A model generated the notes under the pieces. That model did no database searches, was not told the origin of the DNA, and worked only from the letters and a program-made list of their open reading frames with translations. A stretch of 16,934 nucleotides of DNA from Davidsoniella eucalypti (lineage: Eukaryota > Ascomycota > Sordariomycetes > Microascales > Ceratocystidaceae): the NCBI GenBank assembly GCA_004009845.1, contig RMBW01000271.1:1-16934 (forward strand), given 5' to 3'. A program made the position numbers and the translations under genes. Every line of letters begins with the position of its first letter. Position 1 is the stretch's first letter. Positions 1 through 9,186 of the stretch are shown here, one piece after another.

Positions 1-1468
1 TGTATATGTAGTTGTAAGCAAACAGCGTTGAAAACCGACGGGCCCCGAAGTTATAGAGAATGAGTAAACTTCTAGAGCTGAATGGTGGAATCGAATTGAT
101 TATCGCCTGGCCCTACCATTGATGTTCTGTATATTAATCGATATGTAGATGGATAGAATGGAATATCGAAATGGAAAATAGCTCGATGGGGAGGTAGGGA
201 ATATGGCAAGATAATGGCCCTCAAGGCTCGTCGGTTTACGCAGCAAAAGCGCTGGGGAAGCTTCAACTTCAAATAAGTATACCAGACAGTATAGATAGCA
301 ATATATTGGAACAAAAGTATGTGATAAAAGGTAGGATTAACAAGGAAAGAAGAAGGGGAGAAATCCAAGGTTAAAGAGAACGGGATAAATTGCGGGTATG
401 AATTTAGGAAAGATGATAACTGTGGGAGAAATTGCTGCCGTTCCTTAGCTAGCAGAAAGTTCAGCGCGTATAAGGTCACGGGAATTTGAGAACAGAGGTC
501 ATTACTGCATTTTGCAGAGAACTGGAAACAGGAAAGAGCGGGAGGAGATGCTTGCTTGTGGTACAACAGCACGACATGTCTACTGCTACTATGTCTAGTA
601 TATGATTATTCCTCCCCTCCAGGTGCTCTATTACCAACAGCAAGCAATGCAGTGTTCAAAATAGCAGGGGTTCTTAGCGCCCATGACAAGGAAAATGCTT
701 GGATCTATTGGGATGGAAGCAGCCAACAAAGCGAGGGACAAATTCCGAAGTGGGCAAAGTCGTCAGACGAAAAATCAAAGTACATTACAGGAAATATCTG
801 TATGTCATAATCTTATTCGCTAGTCAAATTCAAGTTGCTTCAAAATCATACAAAGAAATAGCCTCCTTCAGAAGTCACGATGATCTTCACCTCAGTCAAG
901 CTATTGTGTATGTTCATAGCGTCTCTTGATAAATTTCAATATCAAGTCACCTTTCTACATACACCATGTACATACATATGCTGTATTTTTGTTCTTCAGG
1001 GCTTTTTCTTTTGACTACGTGTGTACTCCCTAAATGCTTTCAAACTTGACTATGCCTATCACTATGTGCTTACAGGCCTGTGTAGTGTGGCTATCACTCG
1101 CACTGTCAATGGTACCAACAACAAAGTTGGGCAGCCTCTCCACTCATGAAGTTCTAGAAGCTAGTTCTAAGAGGGTTTATAATACAAGGAGCTACAAAAT
1201 GCTGAGAGGTTTTGAGGCAGGTTCCCGGAAAGGATTAGAAGTTGAAATGCACAGGAATAACATATAACAAAACCATAACAAACGTTCTGTATCTCAGTGG
1301 CATGTCACTGTTGAGAAGTACGTGTCCTTCACCTTACATTCTATACTAGTATTAGTTCAGGGCTGTATCTTAGGATACCGAGGTGCTACATAGCTATTAA
1401 GAGCTCCATTTCCACCTTAATAGAATTGAATTAACAAAACAAAAACCGACAAAGTATCGAGCAGTGTT

Positions 1469-1830
1469 TGACCAATAAAATACGTAGATGTGCATGCAGG
1501 CCAACAGTGTGTCTGTCTGTTATTGTCATTAGTACACACAACGTTCGCCCAAAAGCGGAAATAGACCCTGTTCGGGATATCGGTTCTTATTGGTCATAAT
1601 AACATGCATAAAAAGCGGGACTAACCAATCACAATGCTCAATTAGGCGCCCTTTTCCGCCAACATTTAAAGCTCTTACACTCTAATTGCAGAAGTTTGAT
1701 TTGATTATATTTAACGTCTACCTAAATACTAAGATCATACGACGCCGGATTGGATACCGGACAGATATTTAAAGCCCTCCGCTCGACAAACTCGACAGCT
1801 TTGTATGTGCGGGACGTCTAATTGCAGAAG
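1469..1830 (+). promoter_or_regulatory. orphan promoter-like region with CCAAT boxes and two TATA-like/leader repeats
   Basis: A perfect 10-bp inverted repeat, TGACCAATAA at 1469-1478 and its complement at 1587-1596, carries CCAAT boxes in opposite orientations; a third CCAAT lies near 1626. Downstream, ATTTAAAGCYCT occurs at 1664-1675 and 1767-1778, each followed by a perfect 14-mer TCTAATTGCAGAAG (1681-1694 and 1817-1830). A pyrimidine-rich leader-like stretch then runs to about 1990. The arrangement resembles a fungal promoter and 5' leader, but no start codon with a sensible frame follows. It could be the promoter of a lost gene or part of an old LTR. Confidence 0.3.
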
Positions 1831-3282
1831 AGATAGAGGAGTCTTCTTTTCCTAGAGGCTCTCTCAAAGCCTCGATCCTATTTCGCACTTGCTTGATCTC
1901 TTCTCATCATCCCCTTTTGTGACTAGCTGTTCGACTACCTAATCTACTGTCCGATCTTGGTTTTAACGCCTCTTGCCTTTGCTATTCATCTGTTACACAT
2001 ATCAGATCGTCTTCCTTCATTTGTAACTACGTCTGTCGAGGTGCAAGACTTTCATTAGGTCGAAATAGCTTTTTTTACTTCCTAGCTACATATCATAGTA
2101 CTTCATGTGCTGCCATTTATTTAGCAACATCTAGGGTGTCAATTGGCTCTTACTAAGCCCTCAGTATAGGCCATCTTGCAAGAAAAGTTGTGATTACATA
2201 CATAGCTGTATACATATGTACGTTCTGTATGTAGTAGTCTGCCCTAATCATGTGCCTCTCTATATTCTATCATGTTGTCTACAGCTATTCCTATTTATCT
2301 ATTCTGAGAGACAGAAAAGTGACGGTGACGGCTTCTTGTTTCAGAGTTTGTTGAAGCCGAGCACCCCCAAATGCCTTCTAATAGAAAAGGCAGCATTGCC
2401 ACAGAGACAGCTATAGCATATCTTAGGCACTGTGTACAAACATATTCCCTGTCGCTACCTATATCGTCGCCCTATCACACGCAGCAACGGGTCTTTCACA
2501 TACCATCAGAAAATTAGAAAAGAAAATAGGCGTGGTTGGCAGACACATTACCATTCTATGTTTTAGTGCTACAGAACGGTACTCGCCATTTCGATATCTT
2601 GCGGAGGAGTCTTTGTCAGACAAATACGCGCTAATCTAAGCAGTTCTGTGTTATTACATACCTTCTTTCTAAACCTATATTATAGAAGCACATGTACAGA
2701 TACAACTAACTATATCAAGACCTATCTCTAAATCATCGCTTGTATCTCTCGGGTTGCCTCGGACACACATCGCCCTAGGAAAAAAGAAAAGAGTATACAT
2801 TGTACAAATATGCTGTGCAAATGTCTGTGTAACATTTTCATGTTGTTTCATAAACGCATAGATTCAGTGAGATCTCCTATCTAGCACGCTATAGGGATGT
2901 ACATATGAACTCTAGTCGGGCTAATCGTGCTGAGTTTTATATGTGGGTAGCTATGTGAGTTTAGAGCAACAAATTATTGAATTATTAGAAACTGGCCGGA
3001 AGCTTACCATGTGTAAACCCCAACCCTATATTATATACCACTTCACGATCACTGTCTTCAAGCTGCATAGTTGATTTGCCAACATAACATGGATTAGATA
3101 TAATATAAAACGTGTTCCCGTCATTTCTGTCAAGGGTTAACTTCGAATTTTCTTGTCACATTGTTCCTGTCTTAGCCATTTTCAGCAGCCTGCTAGTTTT
3201 CATTCCAATGTGATGATATGAGATATGGGCGCTTATATTGTTTCAGGATACGCACAACGCTGAGCTACTGCTCATCAAGGGA

Positions 3283-3317
3283 TGATACTAAGCGAACATA
3301 CATTGTACTTAGTATCA
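3283..3317. repeat. 10-bp perfect inverted repeat with 15-nt loop
   Basis: TGATACTAAG (3283-3292) is followed after 15 nt by its exact reverse complement CTTAGTATCA (3308-3317). A transcript of either strand would form a 10-bp stem. No gene lies close on the plus strand; on the minus strand it is about 130 nt beyond the stop of the candidate small gene at 3452-3751. Confidence 0.55.
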
Positions 3318-3451
3318 AAAATCAAGGGTATATTATCTTAAAAATCGACATTTTGATGGGATGCTCTTTTGTGTCTCTTCATGTGATGTATACATGCAGC
3401 AACACTTCCCCTTTTTGGTATATATGATGATATGCTTTATACAAAACGAGA

Positions 3452-3751
3452 CTAACGAGATCGTGGGGTTCTTTGATGGCAGAAATATAAAATATGCTTG
3501 GTTTGAAGATTATGATAGAGATTCTGGCTTAGCGTTTGAAGGATCCATCGTCTATACTGTTGTGAACAGAAGTAGGATCTTGATGGGCTGATCGAGAGGT
3601 TTTGGGGGAAGGGGCGGTTAGTGACAAGCGGGTAAATATTTCCAATAACCGCGATCAAAAAAGAAAAAGCCGCGATTGGTACAACCAACCACTCGCGATT
3701 AGAGCTGTAGACGAGGTCTTGAAAGGATCGAATGCGGGGATCATCAGACAT
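3452..3751 (-). CDS. possible small membrane protein, unrecognised
   Basis: An ATG-initiated minus-strand frame of 99 codons starts 103 nt past the stop of the CCDC137-like gene. The first ~40 residues look protein-like: a polar start (MSDDPRIRSFQDLVYSSNRE) then one hydrophobic segment (WLVVPIAAFSFLIAVIGNI, about residues 21-39) that could be a membrane anchor. After residue ~40 the frame becomes low quality. There the minus strand has a CACTAAC branch-like site followed by a GATCAG acceptor near 3573, so a short intron might remove part of the tail; the best donor would be a weak GTTATT. I do not recognise the family, and the close spacing to the upstream gene is a caution. It may be spurious. 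Confidence 0.28.
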   Translation of the reverse strand: MSDDPRIRSFQDLVYSSNREWLVVPIAAFSFLIAVIGNIYPLVTNRPFPQNLSISPSRSYFCSQQYRRWILQTLSQNLYHNLQTKHILYFCHQRTPRSR

Positions 3752-3854
3752 GCCGTTGGCAAGAGAGAAGTTGGCTGCTCAAACGGCCAACATAAGAGGC
3801 TACCTATACATGTTTGATTCAAACGAAACACACCAATATGGGTTGGCCAATCAC

Positions 3855-4887
3855 TCAGTCGTCATACTTCTTACTATACATCTTGAGCTTAGGCTCAAGC
3901 TTCATGTTTAGCTCAGGTGGTGCTTGAGCCACATCGTGAAGCTTGATCTTTCCCTCACCGCGACTCTTCAGTAGCACCGCCCAAGGATCATCGGTCTTTC
4001 TCTTGCCGGCGCCACGCTTCTGCTTCTTTTTCTTCTTGATATCGCCATCGTGATCGGTTGGTCCCGTAGGCCGAAGACTGTCATACCGGAAGCCATCCAT
4101 GATACCATTATCCATGAGCCTATTGCCGCTATCCAATTCACGCTCCGCTGCCTCCTCGGCATCGTCGTCTCGTGTTTCTTGGATCTTGCGTTCTTCAGCA
4201 TGCCACTGTTCATATAGCTTGTGCATTTTGCGCTCCTTGCGCGTACGATGTACTTTTAGACCTAGAACATCCTTACCATTTTTCTGCATCTTGTTTGACT
4301 GACCGATAATGGAGATGGCTTGGTCGACACGGGCCGCGAAGTCAGACAGTCTTTCACCAGGCTGGATCTTGGGAACTTCGATCTTCTCAGCTTCGGCTGC
4401 GGCCTTGGCCTTCTCCTCGGCCTCGGCGGCCTTAGCAGCAGCCTTCTTGCGCTCCTTGGCAGCCTTACTGAGCTGTTGTTTAGGCTTCGCGGGAGCAGTG
4501 GCTGCGATGGTACCAGCGCCCTTGCGGTTTGCAATGCGCATGATACGTTTGAAGGCACGGGGAGCATCGTGGGCGTCAAAGTCGCCTGAAATAGGACGCT
4601 TCAACGATTTCTTCGTATGTTGTGGCTCATCGCCCTCCGGGGCCTTTCTCTTCTTTTTCTTCTTGTCGGCGGCTTCGCGGCGTTCCTTTCCGGAGAGAGC
4701 GGGGAGCGGTAGAGCTAGTCTATCCGGAGGAAGGTCATATCTATGATGGAGAAGTCGGAGATTTTAGTCAAGGGCCATGTGACGGGTCAGAGAAGAATGT
4801 GTCTTTGAGTAGCAGCTTCTCTGGAATAATGCAAAGAATGGCTGAGAAGCATGGGATGTTGTTGTCTGGATACCGGCGGCGGCGCAT
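3855..4887 (-). CDS. CCDC137-like lysine-rich nuclear/nucleolar protein, two exons
   Basis: Predicted protein of 299 residues from exon 1 (4887-4874, 14 nt) and exon 2 (4740-3855), with a 133-nt intron at 4741-4873. The large frame is open without an ATG up to a TAA near 4765. Splicing from the ATG at 4887 (GTATCC donor, CTGAC and GACTAAA branch candidates, CATCATAG acceptor) restores frame and gives the start MRRRRYDLPPDRLALPLP. Residues ~24-50 are basic (AADKKKKKRK). Residues ~92-125 are an Ala/Lys/Glu-rich likely coiled coil. A second poly-Lys tract is near 240, and the C-terminus has DDPWAVL (255-261) and LHDVAQAPPEL (272-282). The last motif resembles the (E/D)VxxxPPEL box of the CCDC137 family. 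Basic tracts suggest nucleolar location and RNA or ribosome association; that function is inferred. Confidence 0.8.
4741..4873 (-). other. intron after a 14-nt start exon
   Basis: The donor reads GTATCC straight after ATGCGCCGCCGCCG, and the acceptor is CATCATAG. A GACTAAAA branch-like site lies about 25 nt before the acceptor and a CTGAC about 45 nt before it. The in-frame TAA near 4765 lies inside the intron, so without splicing the downstream frame has no ATG. The join creates codon CGA and keeps frame. Confidence 0.65.
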
Positions 4888-5708
4888 AGCAGGTGGGATT
4901 AGGTAGGATGCATGTGACTTACTCTGACGGGTCGGCACCCCTCCGAGTGTGTTTATGGGGCATATTTGATCACACTGATGGCAGATCTGTAGCAATGAAT
5001 TGAGATCTGTTTGGCATATGCCAGAAAAAGTGTGTGGGTTGAATTGATCGAGTGTGATGGTTGCCAATATACAAGCCGCGTGCGATAATTGTCTGCCGGG
5101 ATTCGTTGTTGACTTTCCAAAAGCAACTTTTTTTGCCAGCTGCACTGCGCTTATCTTATCAGCTGATGCCCCCACTTATACCGAGCAACATCGCGTGTGG
5201 CTGACATTGTTTTCAGCCACAGATGCACAGCCAGTCAGCAGCCAGCTTCTGCGGCGTCGGTCAATCTGGCAGCGCTGATTGGTGCGCGGCTGTGTGGCCC
5301 ACTATTGTGCTTTAGCGGACAAGTTAAAGTGATTGGATTGGGTTGTATCTGCAACGACAACCAAAGGCTCTCATGTGCAATAGTCTTATTAAGCTTCCTT
5401 TTTCCCTTCGTTTGGTCTGCGTCTATATTGATCGGCTGCATTACCTAGTCGGCTACAGCGCGTATACATGCTCTACCTTCTTCGTTAATTCCTTCATCTC
5501 TCTCCGGTCGCGACTGGGCTTCTCCTAGCCTTCCAATCTGTGCAATGCGATCGCCAACGTGAGGCCTTTGTTTGTCGTATCCCGTTGTATCATCTCCCAT
5601 TTCCTGCCTGTGCCTGGTTGCATTTTAAGTGTACCGTATTGTATATCTTGTTTCCTTTTGTTTGCTTCTCTGCAACACTCCCTGTGATCAGCTTCCATGC
5701 CCTTTCCA
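4888..5708. other. divergent intergenic region between minus-strand and plus-strand genes
   Basis: This stretch separates the start of the CCDC137-like gene (minus) from the first plus-strand exon candidate at 5709. It contains a CCAAT cluster (5278-5341, separate entry) and becomes C/T-rich on the plus strand from about 5390, typical of a fungal promoter and leader. No protein-coding gene is evident; several short frames here have no domain features. Confidence 0.5.
5278..5341 (-). promoter_or_regulatory. CCAAT-box cluster upstream of the CCDC137-like gene
   Basis: ATTGG (CCAAT on the minus strand) occurs at 5278-5282 and as a tandem ATTGGATTGG at 5332-5341. These lie 390-455 nt upstream of the minus-strand start codon, in the orientation facing that gene. 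CCAAT is the site of the fungal HAP/CBC complex in general; its use here is inferred from sequence only and the cluster could also serve the plus-strand side. Confidence 0.4.
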
Positions 5709-6350
5709 TGACCACTAACAGGTAAGTTTGTGTGTATCCATCCCTCCTTGTGATCCCATCGTCTGCCGGTGCTTATTTCGTCGTACTGCTCTTGTTAATT
5801 TGCCGTGGTTCGACAATGGTCGCTAGTCGTCTATTCTACCGCAACCAAACGGCAGGCAAGTAAGCGACTAAAGCAAGCGACTAAAGCAAGCAACTAAAGC
5901 AAGCAACTAAAGCAAGCAATCTATCGCCAGTGTGTTTATCTGTATACTTTGCTCGCTTCGTTAAATGGGTGCTCCACTACCATACACCGTGTCTCCGCTC
6001 TCAACATCCTCCTAAACTTTGCTCCTTACCTTCTTACCTTTTCATGAGGTCTTTCTGTTTCAACTGTGGCGTACCTCACACTGCATTCATACGTTAGGGA
6101 GGGGGATGATAGAGGAGGGATCAAGGATGTGTTCTCTAGGATTCAATGGCTCGCTAACCGCGTCTGGACAGGGTTTAAACTTGATAGTCTTCTTACCCCC
6201 ATCCACCTTAAACAGGCATGCTATACTTTCTTAGAAACCTCGTGGTATTGTTTGCTATATCTCTTTGGACCGTCAATTTTTCCATCGTCCAAAAATATAG
6301 CCAGCTCAGACGTCCCGTGTTTGTTGCTCACTCACAAGAGCCTGTCTTAG
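5709..6350 (+). CDS. candidate two-exon small gene or upstream exon pair, unrecognised
   Basis: ATG at 5709 opens a 14-nt exon (ATGACCACTAACAG) that abuts a consensus donor, AG|GTAAGT, at 5723. The only acceptor I found that keeps a long frame is GTTAG ending at 6097. It restores an AGG codon and gives MTTNREGDDRGGIKDVFSRI, then a frame continuing to a TAG at 6348-6350, for 88 residues in total. Residues ~5-40 look protein-like (charged start, then SRIQWLANRVWTGFK); the C-terminal half is less convincing. The implied intron of 375 nt is long for a fungus and contains a 13-bp tandem repeat. Alternatively this is an upstream exon of the AIM6-like gene: a join from about 6244 to 6451 would be in phase with it, but those sites are weak. 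Function unknown. Confidence 0.3.
5864..5919 (+). repeat. 13-bp tandem repeat, four copies
   Basis: Four contiguous copies of GCRACTAAAGCAA lie at 5864-5876, 5877-5889, 5890-5902 and 5903-5915, followed by a partial GCAA. Copies 1-2 have GCGAC and copies 3-4 have GCAAC, so the array grew by duplication of an already diverged pair or by a single change followed by expansion. Each unit contains ACTAAAG, which resembles a fungal branch site, and the array lies inside the candidate intron 5723-6097. Confidence 0.9.
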
Positions 6351-6502
6351 GGTATTATCCCCGGTCATGCTCTCGGTAATATTATCGTAGTTGATCTATT
6401 AGTCCTACTTCTATTACTACTATTATTGCTACCGTCGCAACGTAACCTAGTCATAATTACTTCTTTGTTGCGCTTATTTCTCTGTTCTCTGCTTGCTACT
6501 GC

Positions 6503-7800
6503 ATGATAGAACCATATAAAGCTCTCATCATGGAACCTCGATCAACTCATCGTCGGAGAGGTCCTCCATCTTCTTCTCTCAATACATCAGGCAGCCCGAC
6601 GGCCACAGAAACAATAACAGATATGGGCAAATCATCAAGCTTCCTATCCTCTGGCGAGGACCAAAAGCATATATTACCAGTTTCCACTGTCGACACACAA
6701 ATTCAACCTCAGACATACCAAGACTCTATCACAGGTGAAGGTCACATCTTGCGCAAACGCGAAAGAAGTTCATGCTATTCGAGCTTCAAGATATTTGCTA
6801 ATATCTCCTCTCTAATGTAAGAACTGTTCACACTCCTATCAAGATGTGAACTTGAAGCTAACAGCTGCCTCCACCAATTAGTACCCTTGCCATCATAACA
6901 TTTGTGGTTTTCGGTACTACTCGTGCCTTTACCTCTGACCGTCATAATCATCTTGTGACTGTTGGTGTTCCTCTGCCATGTCATTCCCACAACGACTACT
7001 GGAGACGTCGTCCATTATTCGATGCGCTTGAAGCAGGATGTACTGGCGTAGAAGCTGATGTCTGGCTTCGGAATAACGATCTCTACGTATCTCATAACAT
7101 GCCCAATGTAGCTCGAACCCCGACCCTTTCACAGCTATATATCAACCCCCTCGTCAACATCCTCGAGCGTCGCAATATGAGACAGGCTGATTCTGACCGC
7201 CCCAACGGTGTCTTCTCACGGTACCCAGACCAGTCGCTTGTTCTCCTGATGGATTTCAAGGAGAAAGGTCAGGATGTCTTTGACGCCGTCTACAACCAGC
7301 TTGAGCCTCTACGTAAGCGTGGCTGGCTAAGCTTCTATGAAGATGGCGAGGTTACCTACGGCCCCATCACCGCAGTTTTGACCGGCGATGCTCGTCTCGA
7401 GTCGGTCATGGCTAACACCACCTACCGCGATGTTTTCCTCGATGCGCCTGCCCTAGAGCTCAAAGATGATGTTGAGTACAAGTACAACTGGACCAACTCT
7501 TACTACACTAGTGCCAAGTTTGGTAGTGCTTTCGGGCCGTTTGCCGGCTACTTTGCCAAGCCGTCTGGCATTGACGAATACGTCCAACTAGCGCACGAAC
7601 GCGGCTTAAAGATGCGCTTCTGGAGCCAACCTGCGTGGCCTATCTCTTCACGAGATAGACTTTGGGGTGACCTCATGGATGAAGACGTAGATTATCTTAA
7701 TGTCGACGATCTAGTTGGTGTCAACCAGTGGTTAGCTGCCCGCAATGGTCTGGATAGCAATAATTTTGCTAAAGGCGAAATTCCCATGTCTCTCGACTAA
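6503..7800 (+). CDS. AIM6-like PLC/GDPD-superfamily phosphodiesterase, membrane-anchored
   Basis: Two exons, 6503-6816 and 6882-7800, with a 65-nt intron (GTAAGA donor, GCTAAC branch site, ATTAG acceptor), encode 410 residues. An in-frame ATG at 6530 in better context would give 401. Residues 1-~95 are Ser/Thr/Pro-rich and probably cytosolic. Residues ~100-117 (SLITLAIITFVVFG) form a transmembrane segment or signal anchor created by the splice. The catalytic barrel follows: CHSHNDYW (138-145, His139/His141/Asn142), GVEADVW (160-166, Glu162 and Asp164 as likely metal ligands), YVSHN (His176) and a C-terminal DYLNVDDL (375-382). This matches the fungal 'altered inheritance of mitochondria 6' group, a PI-PLC/GDPD-like family whose substrate is not established. 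All core motifs are present, so the gene looks intact. A TATATAAAG-like run near 6513 lies inside the reading frame and makes the exact start uncertain. Confidence 0.88.
6817..6881 (+). other. intron in the AIM6-like gene
   Basis: This 65-nt intron has donor GTAAGA, branch site GCTAAC about 20 nt before the acceptor, and acceptor AATTAG. Splicing joins AT to T (Ile105) and fuses the two halves of the predicted transmembrane segment. Without it the first frame stops two codons later at a TAA (6818-6820). Confidence 0.9.
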
Positions 7801-8870
7801 AGGGACTCAACCTAGTCGATCACGCATTTTTCTTTTTTCCTTTTTTTCCTTTTTTATCCTTCTGCATCGTCTCCCATTCTTTTCTTCTTTTCTTCTCCCT
7901 TTGTTCCTTTATTCTTCTTTTCTTTCTTCGGTTTCTGGGATCTCTAACTCGAAAGACTGGGTTCATCGCCTGGTTTGGTTCGTGTGTCGGTTTGCTTGTT
8001 AAGTCGTTTCATTATGTGTTTTTTGTCTTTGTGCTCGGTGCGCTTCCCAGTATCTTTTGTTCGCCTTGGTTTTCCTTTTCATTCATTTTTTTTCTGCTAT
8101 TGACTTCATTGTTCTTGATACCCCACTAAGTCACTCATATCATTCATTTATATACTTTTTTACTCCTTTGGCCATCACTCGATGAACAAATACTCATCAT
8201 TTAGAATATCTATCTTTGAAAGCCTTGTATATGTAATATTTGAGATGTATTTTGGTATTTTCGTCATCTTTCTGCGGATAACGCGTATCTTCGTTTTTAT
8301 TTTATGAAACCTTTGGTAGATGTCACAAGCGATAGTGGGAAAATTTTAAGCCTCATATTGCCAATATGTTGGTTCTTGGTTACCAACTTGCCGTGCAGCC
8401 CGAATATCATGACGATCAGTAAACTTTTTACGTGATAGTAAACCCACGTCTGTAACCCTTACAATTAAGTATCAAATATTGAAACTTGCCATTAGTGCTT
8501 CACAATATAAACCCGTGTCCCTAGTATATCCTCGCATAGTATTATTATTACCATTTTTTTCTTCGGTAAGTCTATCTGTATGTCTCGTTTTAGTTGGTGT
8601 TGCATTTGACAATGCTAACTAGACAGCTTTTCAGACTCGGGCACTTTGTTTCAGCTCAGACCTTGGCATCAGCTACTGTATCTGATAGTTACCCTTGATA
8701 TCACTTTGGTTTTGTGGCTTTAATGATTAAAGTTGGGAAAAAAACGAGCTTCCATTTAGCTGTGGGTTCATGATATAGGAAGAAGATTTTTTTATTTTTT
8801 AAATTCGATTTTATTAAGATAGAAATGGAGCTTTTAATAGCTATGTAGCACCTCATCAGGAAGAAGGGTA
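7801..8870 (+). other. 3' flank of the AIM6-like gene, pyrimidine-rich, no gene
   Basis: From about 7827 to 7929 the plus strand is almost entirely C and T, as is common in fungal 3' UTRs and termination regions. Beyond it the DNA is T-rich and AT-rich, and no frame of interest is present. No AATAAA is obvious close to the stop. A canonical intron signature at 8566-8634 is listed separately. Confidence 0.5.
8566..8634 (+). other. orphan canonical intron signature (69 nt)
   Basis: GTAAGT donor at 8566, a TGCTAAC branch site at 8613-8619 and a TTTTCAG acceptor ending at 8634 match the fungal consensus at all three positions with ordinary size and spacing. In none of the frames I followed does the flanking sequence offer an ATG-initiated exon; the best frame has a TAA at 8508-8510 and no ATG before the donor. 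It could be an intron in a long 3' UTR, in a non-coding RNA, or in a dead gene, or a coincidence. Confidence 0.4.
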
Positions 8871-8871
8871 A

Positions 8872-9186
8872 TTGTATGCGAAAACGAGACTAGGTATCAT
8901 GGCGATTTCAAAGAATATCATGAGAGGTTTTGACCACGAAAACGCCACAATGGAATGCCACAGGTGTGGCAAAGACAAGGAAATGACCCACATCTGGACT
9001 TGTCGCAAAAGGCTGAAACCTTGGGGCAGAGTATTTACCAAAAAACTACTCATGACCATGAAAGGTAGAAGAACACTGGCGAAAAAAGGCACAAAAACAG
9101 GCACAGCCACTGCAGAGGGTTGGTTGAGGATCATGGAAATCTCTCTTTTTTTATTATTTCTTTTCTTTTTTCTTTGTTTTTATTAG
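8872..9186 (+). pseudogene. zinc-knuckle fragment like LINE reverse-transcriptase C-termini
   Basis: The plus-strand frame encodes about 104 residues with a C-x2-C-x8-H-x3-C cluster, MECHRCGKDKEMTHIWTC (residues ~27-44), then a basic region and an aromatic tail. This spacing and the H-I-W-x-C ending resemble the zinc-binding module found after the reverse-transcriptase domain in non-LTR elements. No reverse-transcriptase motif lies upstream in any nearby frame, so it would be a short remnant. The AT-rich setting and lack of splice sites make a free-standing gene unlikely. It could also be a chance frame with four well-placed ligands. Confidence 0.33.

Larger units (their letters stand above)
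1..3451. other. gene-poor, AT-rich region with no supportable gene
   Basis: I see no convincing protein-coding gene here. The longest open frame (minus, 72-572) begins at a GTG, is dominated by F, L, P, S and Y, and looks like the antisense of purine-rich DNA. Shorter plus-strand frames at 556-1267 and 3218-3591 have no recognisable domain and no paired splice signals. Structured items inside this stretch are listed separately: CCAAT and TATA-like motifs with a 10-bp inverted repeat around 1469-1830, and a hairpin at 3283-3317. It may be ordinary intergenic DNA or long-decayed transposon sequence. Confidence 0.5.

Noticed and set aside
72..572. 166-codon open frame on the minus strand
   Set aside because: It starts at GTG, is rich in F, L, P, S and Y with no motif, and mirrors purine-rich DNA on the plus strand. 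I see no splice or promoter context.
4309..4746. 145-codon open frame on the plus strand, Ala/Ser/Phe-rich
   Set aside because: It is antisense to the Lys/Ala/Glu-rich coiled coil of the CCDC137-like gene, which explains its composition.
5805..5825. GGTTCGAC resembling a tRNA T-loop
   Set aside because: The flanking bases cannot form the 5-bp T stem, and no acceptor or anticodon arm was found.
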